In this document: one piece after another, positions 40,701 through 51,493 of the stretch
How positions within the stretch are numbered: the first letter of the stretch is position 1
How the letters are laid out: each line of letters begins with the position of its first letter
From: Lachancea kluyveri NRRL Y-12651
Taxonomy: Eukaryota; Ascomycota; Saccharomycetes; Saccharomycetales; Saccharomycetaceae
DNA: 64,000 nucleotides
Assembly: GCA_000149225.2 (NCBI GenBank)
Contig: CM000693.1
Coordinates: 1,054,001 to 1,118,000, forward strand
Direction of reading: 5' to 3'
The notes under the pieces: generated by a model
The model's database searches: none
Told to the model about the DNA's origin: nothing
What the model saw: only the letters and a program-made list of their open reading frames with translations
Made by a program: the position numbers and the translations under genes

Positions 40701-43220
40701 TTCTAGAGTCCTCAATCGCGTCAAATCATCGTCAAACGTAGATATCCTGTTATCTGTCAAGAATAAGTTCTGTAAATTGGGGGCATGACACTCAATTGAA
40801 GTAACTCTGTTACATCTCAAATTTAGGGTTCTCAAATTTTTCATTTGAGATAAGTCGCCAACAGAGGTTAATCTGTTGTTAAAAAGATTCATTTTAGCTA
40901 ACTTCACCAATTGGTTTATGCTCACGGGTAGACTATGTATCTTGTTATAAGACAGGTCTATCTGCAATAAATTGGTACAGCTGTTTATCACTTCTGGATA
41001 ATTTACAAATTTATTTGAAGAAATGTCCAAAAGTTGTAAATTTTTCAGCTTAGAGAATCCTGGTGGTAACCTCTCCAGATTGTTACACTGCAAGTTCACA
41101 ATGGTCAAGTTGTTCAACTTGAATATGGAGTCCGGGACTTTCTTAATAAAGTTTCTCTCTAAGTCCAAAGATACCAGTTTATAGGCATCAGTCACATTGG
41201 CAGGAAACTTAGATGCTCTGATATTAACCATTCTCAAACTGGATAGTTTGATAGCACTTTCGATAAAATCTAACGGTAAGAATATATTCGCATTATTTGA
41301 GACATCCAAACTTTCAATATCGGAAGTATGTTGATAAAGAATAATCGGTGGTGTAGTTAAATCCATATTCCTCAAGTCAACGTGAACAAAATCACCTCTA
41401 CTTAACCTTTGTTCTTGTTCGTAGTTTAAGTGGGATGTTGCAACTGGGTGAAAGACAAAACTGAAAATAAAGCTCAAATCTTCAATACCCATGATATGCA
41501 AAGGGTCTGATTTCAAGTAACCATTAAGAAGTAATAATCTTCGCTGGATTAAAATTGGTTTTGCTGTCGGCCTCAAAATCTTGGACAATTTCCCCACTTT
41601 CAAAGAAACTTGATAGCTTCCTTGGCCCACATTAAACTTCCTCTTAAGTTGTGGCATCATGTCTTGCAGTGTAGTGTTAGGAGTACAGGAAAGTGTTGTA
41701 AACGTATCGTCAATGTTAAAGATACGAATGGCATACCTTCTATTGAGATCTACATCGCTGAAGTCGTTGTAGTACTTTTCCAACTGATACTCTGCTTTGT
41801 CATACTCTTCATCGAATTTACTAAATGAGGTATCATCTGTTTGCTCAGAGTCAATTGAACGTAAGTTGGTGACTTCTTCATCTTCTCCTACCGTACTTAT
41901 AGTAGACTCGGTCTCTTGGTCACCGCCGATTTGCTTGCCGGTGGCGCCACTGGCGCCAGTAGCACCACTAGAAAAGCTAGAGACACTCTGTGTGGAAGCA
42001 GAATGCTGGATCCCAGAAGATTCATCAATCGGTTTGGCAATTTCTAAACCTTGTGCGTCATTAGAGTCTGTAGATATCGGTTGAGGACATTTTTCAGGCG
42101 GTTCCTGCTCTTTTTCAACGACAGCCTTATCTTCAATAGGCTTTGAAAAATTCGAGTAATGCTTACGATGGGGAGGGCGTGGATGCTGTGGGTGGTGGTA
42201 ATGATGGTGGTGCTTCGCTTTCCTTTTAGTAGCGAGCAACTTATTCGCGTCTTCTTCGATGTCCCAACTCTCAGGGGCGGTCCATTGCGCCTTATGGTGG
42301 GATAGATCTGATGCAGAGGTTGATTTGTGTGAAGAAAGAGGTGGTTTAGGATACTTTAAAGTCTTGTTTGCACCGGTGCTTCGTACCTCATCTGATTCCG
42401 TGTTTTTAGGCGTCGCAGAGATAATGTTGGTGATATCCGATAAATTGTTCAAATCTGTATCCAGCATGAAAAAACTAGGACTACGGCTCACGATAGGCAT
42501 ATCGGACAATGTTGGCGGTTTCTGTTCTTGCTCTCGTGTCTCTGGCCTTTGTTGCCGCTGCTGGTCATATTGTTGTTCCTGCTGCTGACTAGTGATAGGA
42601 GGAGTATCCGGTGGATGAGAAGAACGGCTGCCTGAAGTCATGGTGCTTGTGGCAGAGCCACGCCTGCTGTTACTAGTAGAGGGAAAAAATATGCTACTCC
42701 TAGTGCCTCGCGACTCGTTACTCTGGCTTCCGCTACCTCCATGTATGAAAGTACTCATTTTGCGACGTAAGCCTGCTGCAGGAACTAAAGAATTAGACGA
42801 TTGCTGCTGTTGACGCTGCTGGTGTTCTGTACCCAACAGACTTGTTGTACTTTTTTTACCTGCTAACCTTTTGAATAAGGACCCTGCGCGGGAAGTCTTT
42901 CTTACCGGGGCAATATCACCATGAGAAAATACAGAAGCATTGCTAGCAGTCCCGTGGACAGAAAATCTAGGCTTTATTGGCTGTGATAAGGGAGGTCTAG
43001 GATCATTGGGAGAGTGAATAAAATTCGGGTTGTGAATCCCTCTCTGTCTGTGGTCGCGTGGGTCATCATCTTCATCATTTGTATGTGTAGTAATACCCAG
43101 TGCATAATGTTTCTTAAACTTGGGCATTGCGTTATGTACATGCTCCTCAAACGTCTCCTCAATCTGCGGATGCTTCTCCCTTCGCATATTAACTCTTTCA
43201 GCGTCTGTGGGTGAGCTCAT
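37701..43220 (-). CDS. CYR1: Adenylate cyclase Cyr1 (Cdc35)
   Basis: 1839 codons from the ATG at 43220 (S. cerevisiae 2026, YJL005W); the frame is open ten codons further upstream but only from a GTG. Order of parts: Ser/Gln-rich N-terminus; Ras-association domain (about 490-600, '[16 protein letters not shown]'); about twenty leucine-rich repeats (about 640-1110); PP2C-like domain (about 1195-1440); class III cyclase catalytic domain (about 1478-1660) with metal-binding 'VFTDIKNST' and '[14 protein letters not shown]'; and a C-terminal region that in the family binds CAP/Srv2. It makes cAMP downstream of Ras for the PKA pathway. The shorter length lies mainly in the low-complexity N-terminus. 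Confidence 0.97.
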   Translation of the reverse strand: MSSPTDAERVNMRREKHPQIEETFEEHVHNAMPKFKKHYALGITTHTNDEDDDPRDHRQRGIHNPNFIHSPNDPRPPLSQPIKPRFSVHGTASNASVFSHGDIAPVRKTSRAGSLFKRLAGKKSTTSLLGTEHQQRQQQQSSNSLVPAAGLRRKMSTFIHGGSGSQSNESRGTRSSIFFPSTSNSRRGSATSTMTSGSRSSHPPDTPPITSQQQEQQYDQQRQQRPETREQEQKPPTLSDMPIVSRSPSFFMLDTDLNNLSDITNIISATPKNTESDEVRSTGANKTLKYPKPPLSSHKSTSASDLSHHKAQWTAPESWDIEEDANKLLATKRKAKHHHHYHHPQHPRPPHRKHYSNFSKPIEDKAVVEKEQEPPEKCPQPISTDSNDAQGLEIAKPIDESSGIQHSASTQSVSSFSSGATGASGATGKQIGGDQETESTISTVGEDEEVTNLRSIDSEQTDDTSFSKFDEEYDKAEYQLEKYYNDFSDVDLNRRYAIRIFNIDDTFTTLSCTPNTTLQDMMPQLKRKFNVGQGSYQVSLKVGKLSKILRPTAKPILIQRRLLLLNGYLKSDPLHIMGIEDLSFIFSFVFHPVATSHLNYEQEQRLSRGDFVHVDLRNMDLTTPPIILYQHTSDIESLDVSNNANIFLPLDFIESAIKLSSLRMVNIRASKFPANVTDAYKLVSLDLERNFIKKVPDSIFKLNNLTIVNLQCNNLERLPPGFSKLKNLQLLDISSNKFVNYPEVINSCTNLLQIDLSYNKIHSLPVSINQLVKLAKMNLFNNRLTSVGDLSQMKNLRTLNLRCNRVTSIECHAPNLQNLFLTDNRISTFDDDLTRLRTLELQQNPITSMVCGGNYMANMTSLSLNKAKLSSFSAELLSKLPRLEKLELNENNLTQLPPEINKLTRLIYLSVARNKLESIPDEISDLRSLKSLDLHSNNLRMLMNNLEDLELTSLNVSSNLLTGFHGSPAKFFASPSPKLAKSLLFLSVADNNLTDSIWPLVNTFQNLKTLNLSYNNFVEISDLKLQNLTELYLSGNNFTSLPGEAVQHLRSLKVLMLNGNKLLSLPAELSQLSRLSVLDVGSNQLKYNISNYHYDWNWRNNKDLKYLNFSGNKRFEIKSALDPEGKNDLSDLGILKQLRVLGLMDVTLKTSKVPDESVSIRLRTTASMINGMRYGVADTLGQSDSVCSRDVTFERFRGREDECLICLYDGKNENASSGHKISKIIRDIYDKILIRLLEKYGEESDGIKRALRYSFLQLNKEINGMLVSVEDGNTDSGLTSADLLSGSSATVVYLKGKKIYTANIGDTMAVLSKNNGDFVTLTKLHVPAEREEYERIRTSGGYVNNQKLDGVSEVSRAVGFFDLLPHIHASPDISETVLSYSDEMLIIATHKLWEYLDYETVCDISRENKSQPMSAAEKMKDYAISYGCSDNITILCVSLDKSVNQQSQFTLNREDLISRKNTFEDTVLRRLQPEIAPPTGNVAIVFTDIKNSTFLWELFPDAMRAAIKTHNDIMRRQLRIYGGYEVKTEGDAFMVAFPTPTSALVWCLSVQLKLLEAEWPEEITSIQDGCLITDNSGTKVYLGLSVRMGVHWGCPVPEIDLVTQRMDYLGPVVNKAARVSGVADGGQITLSSDFCSEFKKIMKFHKRVVENQEPLKEVYGEDFIGEVLEREIHMLENVGWVFKDLGEQKLKGLETKEFITIAYPKTLASRHDLATKNQNSSVLNDDLLFQLRTISNKLENILSSINGGLIESETPGNSSIYMTFDKNTKDAVITKSTESDWISFLDHLVTRVESTVAILQLRQKLQGGLELYTSSDSTMHKSVFELLDEILKIQTDQKQ

Positions 43221-43500
43221 ATTCAGTGCTATTGGTAAATGCCTGTTCACTTGATGTTATTTGTAGATTGTCCACGATTAGCTTCTAAGTTTACACCCCT
43301 TCAACAAGAACATAATTCTTCGTATAAAATACACCGTCCCAAATGATAATATTCGACCAATATATAGCTCTAATGCGAAAATAACTCTTGCGATAACTAA
43401 TCAGTTCCAGACCAAAGCAACAGTTGCTATAGCACAGACTATATCCATCAAGGTACAGTTGGTACTCACACTTTAAATACTCACACATTTTTAACCGGTA

Positions 43501-43689
43501 ATGCCTCAAACAAACGAATCACAAAACCAGAATACTTCTGACGAAAAGCCTAAGCCATGCTGCGTTTGTAAGTCTGAAAAGCAAGAAAGAGATGAGTGCT
43601 TACTGTTTAACGGTCAAGAATCTGGAAAGTGTGACGACATCATTGCAAAATATAAGGAATGTATGAAAGGATACGGTTTTACTATCTGA
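43501..43689 (+). CDS. COX17: Cytochrome c oxidase copper chaperone Cox17
   Basis: A 62-codon ORF (69 in S. cerevisiae, YLL009C). 'KPCCVC' carries the copper-binding Cys-Cys pair. Two CX9C motifs follow (C-KSEKQERDE-C and C-DDIIAKYKE-C), and the protein ends in the conserved 'CMKGYGF'. It is imported into the intermembrane space by the Mia40 route and passes copper to Sco1 and Cox11. The N-terminus before the Cys motif and the extreme C-terminus are a little shorter than in S. cerevisiae. Confidence 0.97.
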   Translation: MPQTNESQNQNTSDEKPKPCCVCKSEKQERDECLLFNGQESGKCDDIIAKYKECMKGYGFTI

Positions 43690-43815
43690 TTTGCGTACAT
43701 CACAACCTGTATATATCCTTGTACATAATTTATTTTTTATTTTATTCACCATCCTTTCTCTAGACCGGGGCTTGAACGTACCAGATCTGGAAAAATTTTA
43801 AAATCTCGATACTCG

Positions 43816-44826
43816 ATGATCAAGCATTTTGCAAGAATCATAACAGCTCCACGCAAATTCATTAGAATGACTGAGTCCCAAAAGCTTCCTACCACTTTCG
43901 ACGGGTCTATTGATCTGGCCATTATTGGTGGTACTGGTTTCTACAAATTAAATTGTTTGGAACCAATTGCCATCCTACCACCAATGTCTACACCATGGGG
44001 CACCACTTCTTCCGAAATTACCATCTCCAGGGTTGTCTCTGACCCTTCCAACCACTTCCATGTTGCATTCATTGCTAGACATGGGTTGCACCATCAGTTT
44101 CCTCCAACAAGGGTTCCGTTTAGAGCTAACATCGCTGCTTTGAAGCACTTGCAGTGCAAGGCCGTATTGTCTTTCAGCGCTGTAGGCTCTTTACAACCAC
44201 ATATCAAGCCAAGAGATTTCGTATTACCTCAACAAATCATTGATAGAACTAAAGGTATCAGAGAAAGCTCTTACTTGAACGACGAAGGTCTAGTTGGCCA
44301 CGTTCCCTTTGGTGAACCATTCACTCACAGCTTTGCGGAGTACATCTATCAATTCAAGGATTTGTTGACAAATCCCGAATCCCGAGAACCTTGTCTTTTG
44401 CATTTTGACAAGGAAACTACTGTCATTTGTATGGAGGGCCCTCAATTTTCTACTCGTGCAGAATCGAAAATGTACAGAATGTTGGGTGGTGATGTTATTA
44501 ACATGAGCGTTTTGCCAGAGGCCAAACTAGCACGTGAGTGCGAGTTGCCCTACCAGATGGTTTGTATGTCTACCGATTACGATGCGTGGAGGGATGAAGA
44601 GGAACCTGTCACTGTTGAGACCGTTATTGGTAATTTACAGAACAATAGCCGCAATGCAAATGCATTGGCCTCTAAAATCATCATGGAAATGGCCAAAGAG
44701 CTTCCTGAATTTATGAGAACTGGTGCCGGCCTACCTGGCACCATCAAAATGAGTATTTCTACGAAGCCCGAAGCCATGTCCAAGGAGACATTGGGGCATC
44801 TGAAATTTTTGTTTCCAGATTATTAA
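43816..44826 (+). CDS. MEU1: Methylthioadenosine phosphorylase Meu1
   Basis: A 336-codon ORF of the purine nucleoside phosphorylase/MTAP family: '[12 protein letters not shown]' (phosphate-binding N-terminal motif), '[20 protein letters not shown]', '[19 protein letters not shown]', '[20 protein letters not shown]' and 'STDYDAW' near the C-terminus. It splits 5'-methylthioadenosine from polyamine synthesis in the methionine salvage pathway. Two starts are possible: 43816, giving a basic 17-residue leader, and 43867 (Met18), which begins '[20 protein letters not shown]' and resembles the usual family start. It lies just downstream of COX17 and convergent with POM34, as MEU1 is next to POM34 in S. 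cerevisiae. Confidence 0.95.
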   Translation: MIKHFARIITAPRKFIRMTESQKLPTTFDGSIDLAIIGGTGFYKLNCLEPIAILPPMSTPWGTTSSEITISRVVSDPSNHFHVAFIARHGLHHQFPPTRVPFRANIAALKHLQCKAVLSFSAVGSLQPHIKPRDFVLPQQIIDRTKGIRESSYLNDEGLVGHVPFGEPFTHSFAEYIYQFKDLLTNPESREPCLLHFDKETTVICMEGPQFSTRAESKMYRMLGGDVINMSVLPEAKLARECELPYQMVCMSTDYDAWRDEEEPVTVETVIGNLQNNSRNANALASKIIMEMAKELPEFMRTGAGLPGTIKMSISTKPEAMSKETLGHLKFLFPDY

Positions 44827-44891
44827 TTTGGGGGAAATAGAGAAAAATCTGATAGCTTAGTTATAAACTCTATACAAAATTGCCTAAATTC

Positions 44892-45132
44892 TTATATTCT
44901 TTTTCTTGGGCTTGGCGATTCCATCATGTATGCGTACTTACTGCTAGGAATATATCCAGTCTTACCACTGGCAGAAGTTGGCGTAGCTGGAGGATTCGCT
45001 GTGACGGTTGGGGTTGGGGTTGGAGTGAAGCTTTGCTTGTTCAACAGGACTGTTTTCCTCAAGTCCCCAAAAGCGTTGACCTTGTTTACAAACGCAGACA
45101 TGGACTTCTGTGTTTGCTGCTGCTGCTGCTGC

Positions 45133-45211
<79 letters not shown>

Positions 45212-46151
45212 CTTTAGATTTCAATGGTGTTCGTAAAGATTTGAATAGAAATGGAGTTGGGGTTGCAGAGGGACTAGGTGCATTGGAAGAAGAAGTAGGT
45301 GTGGCTTTTAAAGGTGTGGCACTGCTTAATACAACTCTAGGTAGAGTCTTTTGCTTACTATTTGTAGGAGTATCCATTACGCCTAAAAGCTCTTTTTGTC
45401 TAGCATTCAAATGTAAATCATCTATTTGCACACTCTGAGATTTCACCAGAAGCCTCCAAACCGAAGCGATGATGTTGCAGAAGATCATTAAGTGTACGAC
45501 GTGAGATACATTGGTAATTGTCAAGTGAGCCAAGACACCATTGTCTATGTCCAGATGAGGGTTTATTTTGTAGAGTACCCTTTCCAAAATCAGATTATTT
45601 ACCCATTTTCTCCATTTCTTGCCTGTTTTCATGTGGTATAAAAACAAAGTAAGGAATTTCAGTGCCAGGTTCCAAACAAGCAAAACGATCACATTAGAGA
45701 TAATCTTTTTGGTTTCTAACTCTTTATTAACAATTCTTCTAGTAAATTTGGATAAAGCCGGACTTTCAAAATCTCCAATCGAAGGAGCAGTTGGTGCCAT
45801 GTTTTCAACACTTCCCATAGTATTCTGTGTAGGTGCTTCTTGATCAGATAATAGATCAGATTCTTGTTGCAGGGGAGTAGCCTCGTCCTTAGAATTTACA
45901 GAGGCAGCAGTACTTACAGAAGGCAGCAGGTTATTAAAAGGCTCATCCCTGCTAAATACATTATTCAAAGGTGTACCACCAACACTTTTACTGATGAATT
46001 TTAGCGATGTTGTTGGATCTGACAGAACTTTAGTTTTGTACAGATTTGGAGACTCTCTAATAACTTTCTCTCTCAGAGACTGAAACTTCTCATGTGTTAC
46101 TGGGCGTAATGGAGTACTAAACGTCTTAGTCGGTGTGCCTGGAACACTCAT
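44892..46151 (-). CDS. POM34: Nuclear pore membrane protein Pom34
   Basis: 419 codons from the ATG at 46151; the frame is open three codons further but without ATG. It is much longer than S. cerevisiae Pom34 (299 aa, YLR018C). Two membrane helices ('NVIVLLVWNLALKFLTLFLY' near residue 150 and 'HVVHLMIFCNIIASVWRLL' near 210) form the hairpin typical of the pore-membrane ring, with Pom152 and Ndc1 as partners in S. cerevisiae. The added length is mainly in the C-terminal half: a Pro/Thr/Ser-rich stretch and 32 consecutive Gln codons. The end 'YMMESPSPRKRI' is basic. Identity rests on the hairpin and synteny with MEU1 and PSR. Confidence 0.9.
45114..45209. repeat. Poly-Gln trinucleotide repeat in POM34
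   Basis: 96 bp of uninterrupted Gln codons (32 of them) on the minus strand. They are mainly CAA, with a block of CAG at the POM34-C-terminal end of the run, so the array is long and mostly pure. Confidence 0.95.
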
Positions 46152-46526
46152 TGTAGTCAACGCTTAGATGCAAGGTGTCAAGATGGATATCATTTATCAA
46201 TAGACCTATTCTATAACTTCTCAAAAATTTCAAAATATCCGGGTAATATATGTAACACCCACACATAGTATAGGGAAAATTTTTTGTGCGGTCTTACTCA
46301 GGGGAAGCTATCGCCACCAACACAATCCTAGCAAGTAATAGTCATAAAGATATACTAAACAAACCGACTGACTGTCTACTAGGCTTCCTTATTACAAGCC
46401 ATATACTTTTTGTCATTTTCTGATCTTTTCCAACACGAAAAGAGGATAAGGGAGAGGAATTATTTTCCGACTGTTTTTCTGTTTCCTGTTACTGTTGCAA
46501 TAAGAACGACTAGCTGAGTGTTACAA
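46152..46526. other. Divergent promoter region of POM34 and PSR, with a Reb1 site
   Basis: About 375 bp between two 5' ends. CGGGTAA at 46240-46246 is a Reb1 core match. No gene is seen. Confidence 0.55.
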
Positions 46527-47726
46527 ATGGGTTTCATCTCATCTCTGTTGTGTTGTTCATCTTCCAATTCAACTACCCCTGCCAAAGCTAAACAGAAACC
46601 AACCACTGTTTCTACTTCTAAAAAATCTGCTGCCGCTACGCCATCGCAATCCCGTATCCACGCTTCCCTGTCAAACTCTACTCAAAAAATGACACCTGCT
46701 ACTTCCAATACAAATAACAAACAACCTTCAAAGGCCGTCACTCCTTCAAAGTCACTGTCAAAACATTCCAATCAAACTAAAGCGCCACCAAGGACTAAAT
46801 CTAACAGTGCCGTTACACCAACGAAAACAGCTGATTCTACTAGTGAATACGATGAAAATGAAAGCGATGCTATGGATATCGATGAGGATGACTTGAAAGA
46901 GGACAAGCAAATAGTCACAGTTTACAATGGGGAAACTGATACGAGTACTGGAACGACGGATGATCACCCAACACAACAGCTGCCCCAAGGAACTGAAGTC
47001 ACTACAATAGTACAGGAAGATGATAATTCTAGCAGTGCAGAAGAATCCGGAGTCCCACACAGTAATGAAAACAGTGATATTGAGATGGCCAATGGGCCAT
47101 TGTATGGTATGGATGACGAAATTATAGACATTGCTGCTTTACAACCAGGTCAGAGCCACGCCCCAGGTCTTGTCACTTTGCTGCCACCAAAGGATCCCGT
47201 TTTCGAAGGCAAAAAGTGCTTGGTGCTAGATTTGGATGAGACTTTAGTCCATTCCTCATTCAAATATTTGCGTACCGCGGACTTTGTCATCCCTGTCGAA
47301 ATTGATGATCAAGTCCACAATGTGTATGTCATCAAAAGACCCGGTGTCGATGAGTTTTTGGAGCGTGTTGGCAAGCTTTACGAGGTTGTCGTCTTCACAG
47401 CTAGTGTCTCTCGTTACGGTGATCCTCTATTAGACATATTGGATCCCCGCGGGGCCGTGCATCACAGGCTCTTTAGGGACTCTTGTTATAATTATGACGG
47501 AAACTACATCAAGAACTTATCACAAATTGGTAGACCTCTGAGTGACTTGATAATATTAGACAATTCTCCTGCCTCCTACATTCTTCACCCTCAACACGCA
47601 ATTCCAATTTCGTCTTGGTTTTCCGATGCTCACGATAATGAGTTGTTGGATATCATGCCTTTACTAGAAGATTTGTCAAAGCAAAAGGTTCCTGATGTAG
47701 GTAAAATCTTGGATGTCACTATATGA
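46527..47726 (+). CDS. Plasma-membrane phosphatase Psr1/Psr2 (single pre-duplication copy)
   Basis: 399 codons from the ATG at 46527; the frame is open three codons earlier only from a GTG. The N-terminus [10 protein letters not shown] fits N-myristoylation on Gly2 plus palmitoylation on the Cys pair, as known for the S. cerevisiae proteins. A Ser/Thr/Lys-rich linker and an acidic stretch lead to the C-terminal FCP/SCP-type HAD phosphatase domain. Its catalytic '[11 protein letters not shown]' (about residue 234) and '[16 protein letters not shown]' are intact, as is 'LDNSPASYI'. It represents the ohnolog pair PSR1 (YLL010C)/PSR2 (YLR019W), which act with Whi2 in stress and sodium response. 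Confidence 0.95.
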   Translation: MGFISSLLCCSSSNSTTPAKAKQKPTTVSTSKKSAAATPSQSRIHASLSNSTQKMTPATSNTNNKQPSKAVTPSKSLSKHSNQTKAPPRTKSNSAVTPTKTADSTSEYDENESDAMDIDEDDLKEDKQIVTVYNGETDTSTGTTDDHPTQQLPQGTEVTTIVQEDDNSSSAEESGVPHSNENSDIEMANGPLYGMDDEIIDIAALQPGQSHAPGLVTLLPPKDPVFEGKKCLVLDLDETLVHSSFKYLRTADFVIPVEIDDQVHNVYVIKRPGVDEFLERVGKLYEVVVFTASVSRYGDPLLDILDPRGAVHHRLFRDSCYNYDGNYIKNLSQIGRPLSDLIILDNSPASYILHPQHAIPISSWFSDAHDNELLDIMPLLEDLSKQKVPDVGKILDVTI

Positions 47727-48148
47727 ACAGCAAATTTTCTTTTTTGCTTTTCATGTCTAACTCATTTCGCGGAATGAAAAATAAAAAGAGATCGAACCGT
47801 TGTACTAAATTTTGATAGATCAAGAATGTCGACAAGGAAGCTGGATCTCCTTGTGTATATTACTTTGAGTATGTTGGGTTATGTTTAAGAATCGACGCAT
47901 AATGAACGGTCCTTTTCTTTTTAGCTGCAGTCGAATACACTCTGCTCGCCCAATTTTTTTTTTTTTTTTTTTTTTTTGGGACCGTGATTTTTAATATTTC
48001 AACACAAAATACGTACGTAGCTGAATACACGCGGTTTTTCTTTAATTCCACCTTGCGGTTGTCTCAACTGCCAAGTAGGACTGGAGTGTCACTTACTAAT
48101 GAAGATTTTTAATATTATACAGTGAATTACTTAGCTATGGCTCTTGCC
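47727..48148. other. Intergenic: PSR/SOF1 convergent 3' region with a poly-T tract
   Basis: About 420 bp with a run of about 29 T at 47949-47977. A 63-codon ORF across it is a homopolymer artefact. No gene is seen. Confidence 0.5.
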
Positions 48149-49579
48149 CTAGTCATTATCTTCGCTATGCTTATCAATTTTCTTCTTGTCTTCATATTGA
48201 AAAGCAGTGCCTAAAATTTGCTTCTTTCTCTCAGAAGCAAATGGCATATCTTTTCTTGTCCTTCTTTCGTTCATCTCCCTTCTCTTCAGACTGTTTAACT
48301 CAACTCTCTTAATCTCCTGGGCCTTTTTAACGACTTGAGGAACATGCCTATGCCTACTAATTCTTCTGACTTCTGGCATATGCTTAAATCTCTCCTTAAG
48401 TTTGTCGTCATATTCCAATTTGTTCTTTTCACGAGTGCTCTTGACGTCAGATCTTTCCCAAGCTCTTGCCCTCCATAGTCTCACATTACCATCGTCAGAT
48501 CCACTGACAACGTATTTGCTATCCATACTATACTTGACCTGGAAAACATGTTGCATTCTTTTTGTATGATAGATTTCCCTGGAGTGTCCGTGATTCACTT
48601 GGTAAATTCTAACTGTTTTGTCATATGAACCGGTGACAATCTCATCACCGGTAGGAGAAAAATCAACATCCATAACAGCACTGACATGATCTTTAAAGAC
48701 ATTCAAGGCGCGTGACATGTTTCTCATATCATAGTAATAAGCGTTGTGATCTTCATTAGCAATGACAAAGTTGAAGGCTTCCATCGGGTTCCAGCAAATT
48801 GCATTAGTTCTCATAGTCTGAACAATTTTCTGGGTTGGGGAATTCGTCCTTAGATCGTACAAGACAACAGAATTATCACTACCAGTGCTGGCCAAAATAT
48901 CAGTTTCGTTTTGATTGAACTTTACAGAAGTGACATTGTCAGCTCCCCAAGACAGGTTAGAAACCGGCTTTGATCTCCCTGTATCCCATAATTCAATTTG
49001 AGCACCACCTGTAACAAAAGTTGACTTGGTCCTATGATGGTCAATACTTTGGAACGCATATTCACCGTGGAAAGTTTTTAACAGGCCATCACCGGTGTTA
49101 AGCTCATCGTTGTCCCTGGTGGAGCTAAAGTCATCGCTGTTGACCGACCATAGTTTAATCATCTTATCATCACCACAAGATAACATATAATTCTCATTCT
49201 TGTTTTTAGACAAATGCTGTGGAGTAACACATAACCCTGTAACCAAACCATAATGGGCCTTGAAAGAACACAACTCCTCTCTGGTAGACATGTTCCAGTA
49301 TTTGACAACACCATCTCCGGAAGCAGTGGCCAGCTTGTTCAAGGCATGATAGTTCTTTGCGACAACATAAACACCATCTCTGTGGCCGTATCCAAGCTGT
49401 CCAACGAATGGCTTGGCAAACATTCTCTCCAGCTTGGTTGCGTTCAAAGCCTTAGTATATTCACGGGCTCTCTCAAAAGGATGCAATGCCGGGTTCAAAT
49501 TACGAGGCAATTGTGATTCTTGCGTGCTTTTGACTGGCACATAGTCGTCAGAGCTCCTACTAATAGTTTTAACCTTCAT
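48149..49579 (-). CDS. SOF1: WD40 SSU-processome protein Sof1
   Basis: A 476-codon ORF (489 in S. cerevisiae, YLL011W). The Sof1 N-terminus ('VKTISRSSDDYVPVKSTQES') is followed by seven WD repeats, for example 'GDGVVKYWNMSTREELCSFK', 'SGSDDGNVRLWRARAW' and 'GSYDKTVRIYQV'. The C-terminal Sof1-like basic domain includes 'KHMPEVRRISRHRHVPQVVK'. It acts in U3-dependent 18S pre-rRNA processing. PAC and an RRPE-like motif lie upstream. Confidence 0.97.
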   Translation of the reverse strand: MKVKTISRSSDDYVPVKSTQESQLPRNLNPALHPFERAREYTKALNATKLERMFAKPFVGQLGYGHRDGVYVVAKNYHALNKLATASGDGVVKYWNMSTREELCSFKAHYGLVTGLCVTPQHLSKNKNENYMLSCGDDKMIKLWSVNSDDFSSTRDNDELNTGDGLLKTFHGEYAFQSIDHHRTKSTFVTGGAQIELWDTGRSKPVSNLSWGADNVTSVKFNQNETDILASTGSDNSVVLYDLRTNSPTQKIVQTMRTNAICWNPMEAFNFVIANEDHNAYYYDMRNMSRALNVFKDHVSAVMDVDFSPTGDEIVTGSYDKTVRIYQVNHGHSREIYHTKRMQHVFQVKYSMDSKYVVSGSDDGNVRLWRARAWERSDVKSTREKNKLEYDDKLKERFKHMPEVRRISRHRHVPQVVKKAQEIKRVELNSLKRREMNERRTRKDMPFASERKKQILGTAFQYEDKKKIDKHSEDND

Positions 49580-49625
49580 ACTCTTATCCTATATCTATGG
49601 TCTATATGGTACTGCTTATACTATT

Positions 49626-49652
49626 AAAATTTTCAGAAAGATATGCGATGAG
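49626..49652. promoter_or_regulatory. RRPE-like and PAC motifs upstream of SOF1
   Basis: TGAAAATTTT on the minus strand (49626-49635) and GCGATGAG on the plus strand (49645-49652), 45-75 bp upstream of SOF1. A 20+ bp poly-T run follows, of the nucleosome-depleting type. Confidence 0.65.
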
Positions 49653-49746
49653 GTTGAAATTTTCTTTTTTTTTTTTTTTTTTTTGGTAAAAAGAAACAAC
49701 GCATCACTATTAACGCAAAATGCTTAGATCAACATGGGACCTGCCA

Positions 49747-51357
49747 CTAAGTGGAAAGCTGGTGTTGAGGTATCCTCAGGCTTTTAACCATAGGTTTACC
49801 TATCCTCTCAATTACATCGTGTGCCCAGAGAACATCTAAGTGGGAATATTCATCGATATACCACACTTTGTACAATTGATGTGTCTCATGGTTGATGAAA
49901 TGGTTGATCAATCGTTCACCGTCAACCAACCTATCCTGTCTTGGTATGAACAACATTAAACGCGGAAAATCATCTACGGACTTCCTTTTAGCGTTGGTAT
50001 GTAGTTGCTCATATTCACACGGTTGCTCGTGTTCGATAGGAAACCATGTTTTTGCATCAGGGAATATGTCATCTGCGTAATTTTTAAAACTTGCCTTGGA
50101 GGGATCCTGACTCAACCACCATTCCATCAACTTGACGGAGATGTTGACTGGAGAAAAGAGAAAATGCCGATCTCTCATAGGTTTATCCCATAGCGTGTCG
50201 TTCCAATCGAATAGATAGTTGAACATGACATAGGAAAAAAACGAGAAAAGAGCATTACCAACCATCAGAGTACGCATGGCCATCATCAACGGCATGAAAA
50301 CCTTCACACCAAAAATCCAGGAAGAATGTATGTTTCTGGCCATAAACCTAACAAAGGCTTTCTCATCCAATAGCGGTCCAGGATAAACGGCAGGAGCTAG
50401 AGCGACAAAGTTCTCCAACTTATCCACCAATTTGAATCCGTCATCAAATATCGTTTCACCATTTACCAATCCCATAAAGCCCTGAGTGGTGCCCTGAGAA
50501 TGGGCAACGAGAGTCAACTTTTCATAATCCGTTTTGTCCAACACAAAGTCGACTAAAGCTCTCACGTCAAACTTGACCATCTCCTTTAAATCCCAATCCC
50601 ATTTCCCCTTCTTCAACTTAGATTCATTCCACTTGGGTGTGAACCCGCACCTATTATTTCCCAGCCATACATCGAATCCGGATTCATTAAGAAAATAGGC
50701 TAGTGACTTTCTACCTCCAGACGCAAACGACCCAGAACTCTGTAAAAGACCATGCAACAACAATATAGGATGCCCTTCGCTCTTTTTATCGGGCTTGGTA
50801 GAGCGTAAATGCCACAAGTCGATAATGAATCCATCCTGAGTTTCGATTTCATGCTCTTCAATCAGTATTCCATACTGCTCGTAGTAGTACTTCAAGTCTG
50901 GCACTAGCCTTAGATCTTCAGCAGCCAAGACATCGTTGAAAGGATTTTCCTCCAATTCGATTGCATTTTCGCTCTCTTCTGTATGTACCCCATGGCTTGT
51001 AGCCGATCTATGGCTGTTAGGCTTTGCATTATGACTTGTGATGGTGTGATCATACTCTATATTATTTTCCTCGTCTAGTTCTAAGCTTAAAGGTGCCTCT
51101 GAGCTAACAGATGACATCCTGTGCTTCCTGGGACTACTTTCAGGACGAATCTCGGTTTTGGACGCTCTGGTATCTCTTGGATCTTTAGTTCCCTCAGGCT
51201 TTCTGAAGTGAACCGTAATAAAATTGTGCAATAACGCCAATACAAATAGTACAGTAAGAAAACAGGTGGTCACGATACTCGATACCACACTATATATCAA
51301 AACGTTTATTCCCGTATCCCTTTTTCTTTTTGAGCATGGCATGTTTGCTTGCCTCAT
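49747..51357 (-). CDS. Steryl ester hydrolase Yeh1/Yeh2 (single pre-duplication copy)
   Basis: A 536-codon ORF (YEH2 538, YEH1 573 aa in S. cerevisiae). An N-terminal membrane helix follows a short Lys/Arg-rich segment ('LIYSVVSSIVTTCFLTVLFV'), and a charged linker leads to an alpha/beta-hydrolase of the acid-lipase type. It has the oxyanion region 'ILLLHGLLQSSGSFA', nucleophile elbow 'AHSQGTTQ', a catalytic-Asp context near 'PRQDRLVDG' and a His context 'YSHLDVLWAHD'. It hydrolyses sterol esters at lipid droplets or the plasma membrane. It sits between SOF1 and IRC25, the slot of both YLL012W and YLR020C. Confidence 0.93.
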   Translation of the reverse strand: MRQANMPCSKRKRDTGINVLIYSVVSSIVTTCFLTVLFVLALLHNFITVHFRKPEGTKDPRDTRASKTEIRPESSPRKHRMSSVSSEAPLSLELDEENNIEYDHTITSHNAKPNSHRSATSHGVHTEESENAIELEENPFNDVLAAEDLRLVPDLKYYYEQYGILIEEHEIETQDGFIIDLWHLRSTKPDKKSEGHPILLLHGLLQSSGSFASGGRKSLAYFLNESGFDVWLGNNRCGFTPKWNESKLKKGKWDWDLKEMVKFDVRALVDFVLDKTDYEKLTLVAHSQGTTQGFMGLVNGETIFDDGFKLVDKLENFVALAPAVYPGPLLDEKAFVRFMARNIHSSWIFGVKVFMPLMMAMRTLMVGNALFSFFSYVMFNYLFDWNDTLWDKPMRDRHFLFSPVNISVKLMEWWLSQDPSKASFKNYADDIFPDAKTWFPIEHEQPCEYEQLHTNAKRKSVDDFPRLMLFIPRQDRLVDGERLINHFINHETHQLYKVWYIDEYSHLDVLWAHDVIERIGKPMVKSLRIPQHQLST

Positions 51358-51493
51358 CTATCTGCTGAATGTTGACATAATAAAACATGAATTTTTTTTT
51401 TTTTTTTTTTTTTTCCTTTTCCTTTCGCACCGACACAAAACAATCTTCCATCATATCGTCAAAACTGAATAATAACAGTCTCAGTACTCCGAA

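Noticed and set aside
44926-45438. 170-codon plus-strand ORF with a long Cys run
   Set aside because: It is the antisense reading of the POM34 poly-Gln tract.
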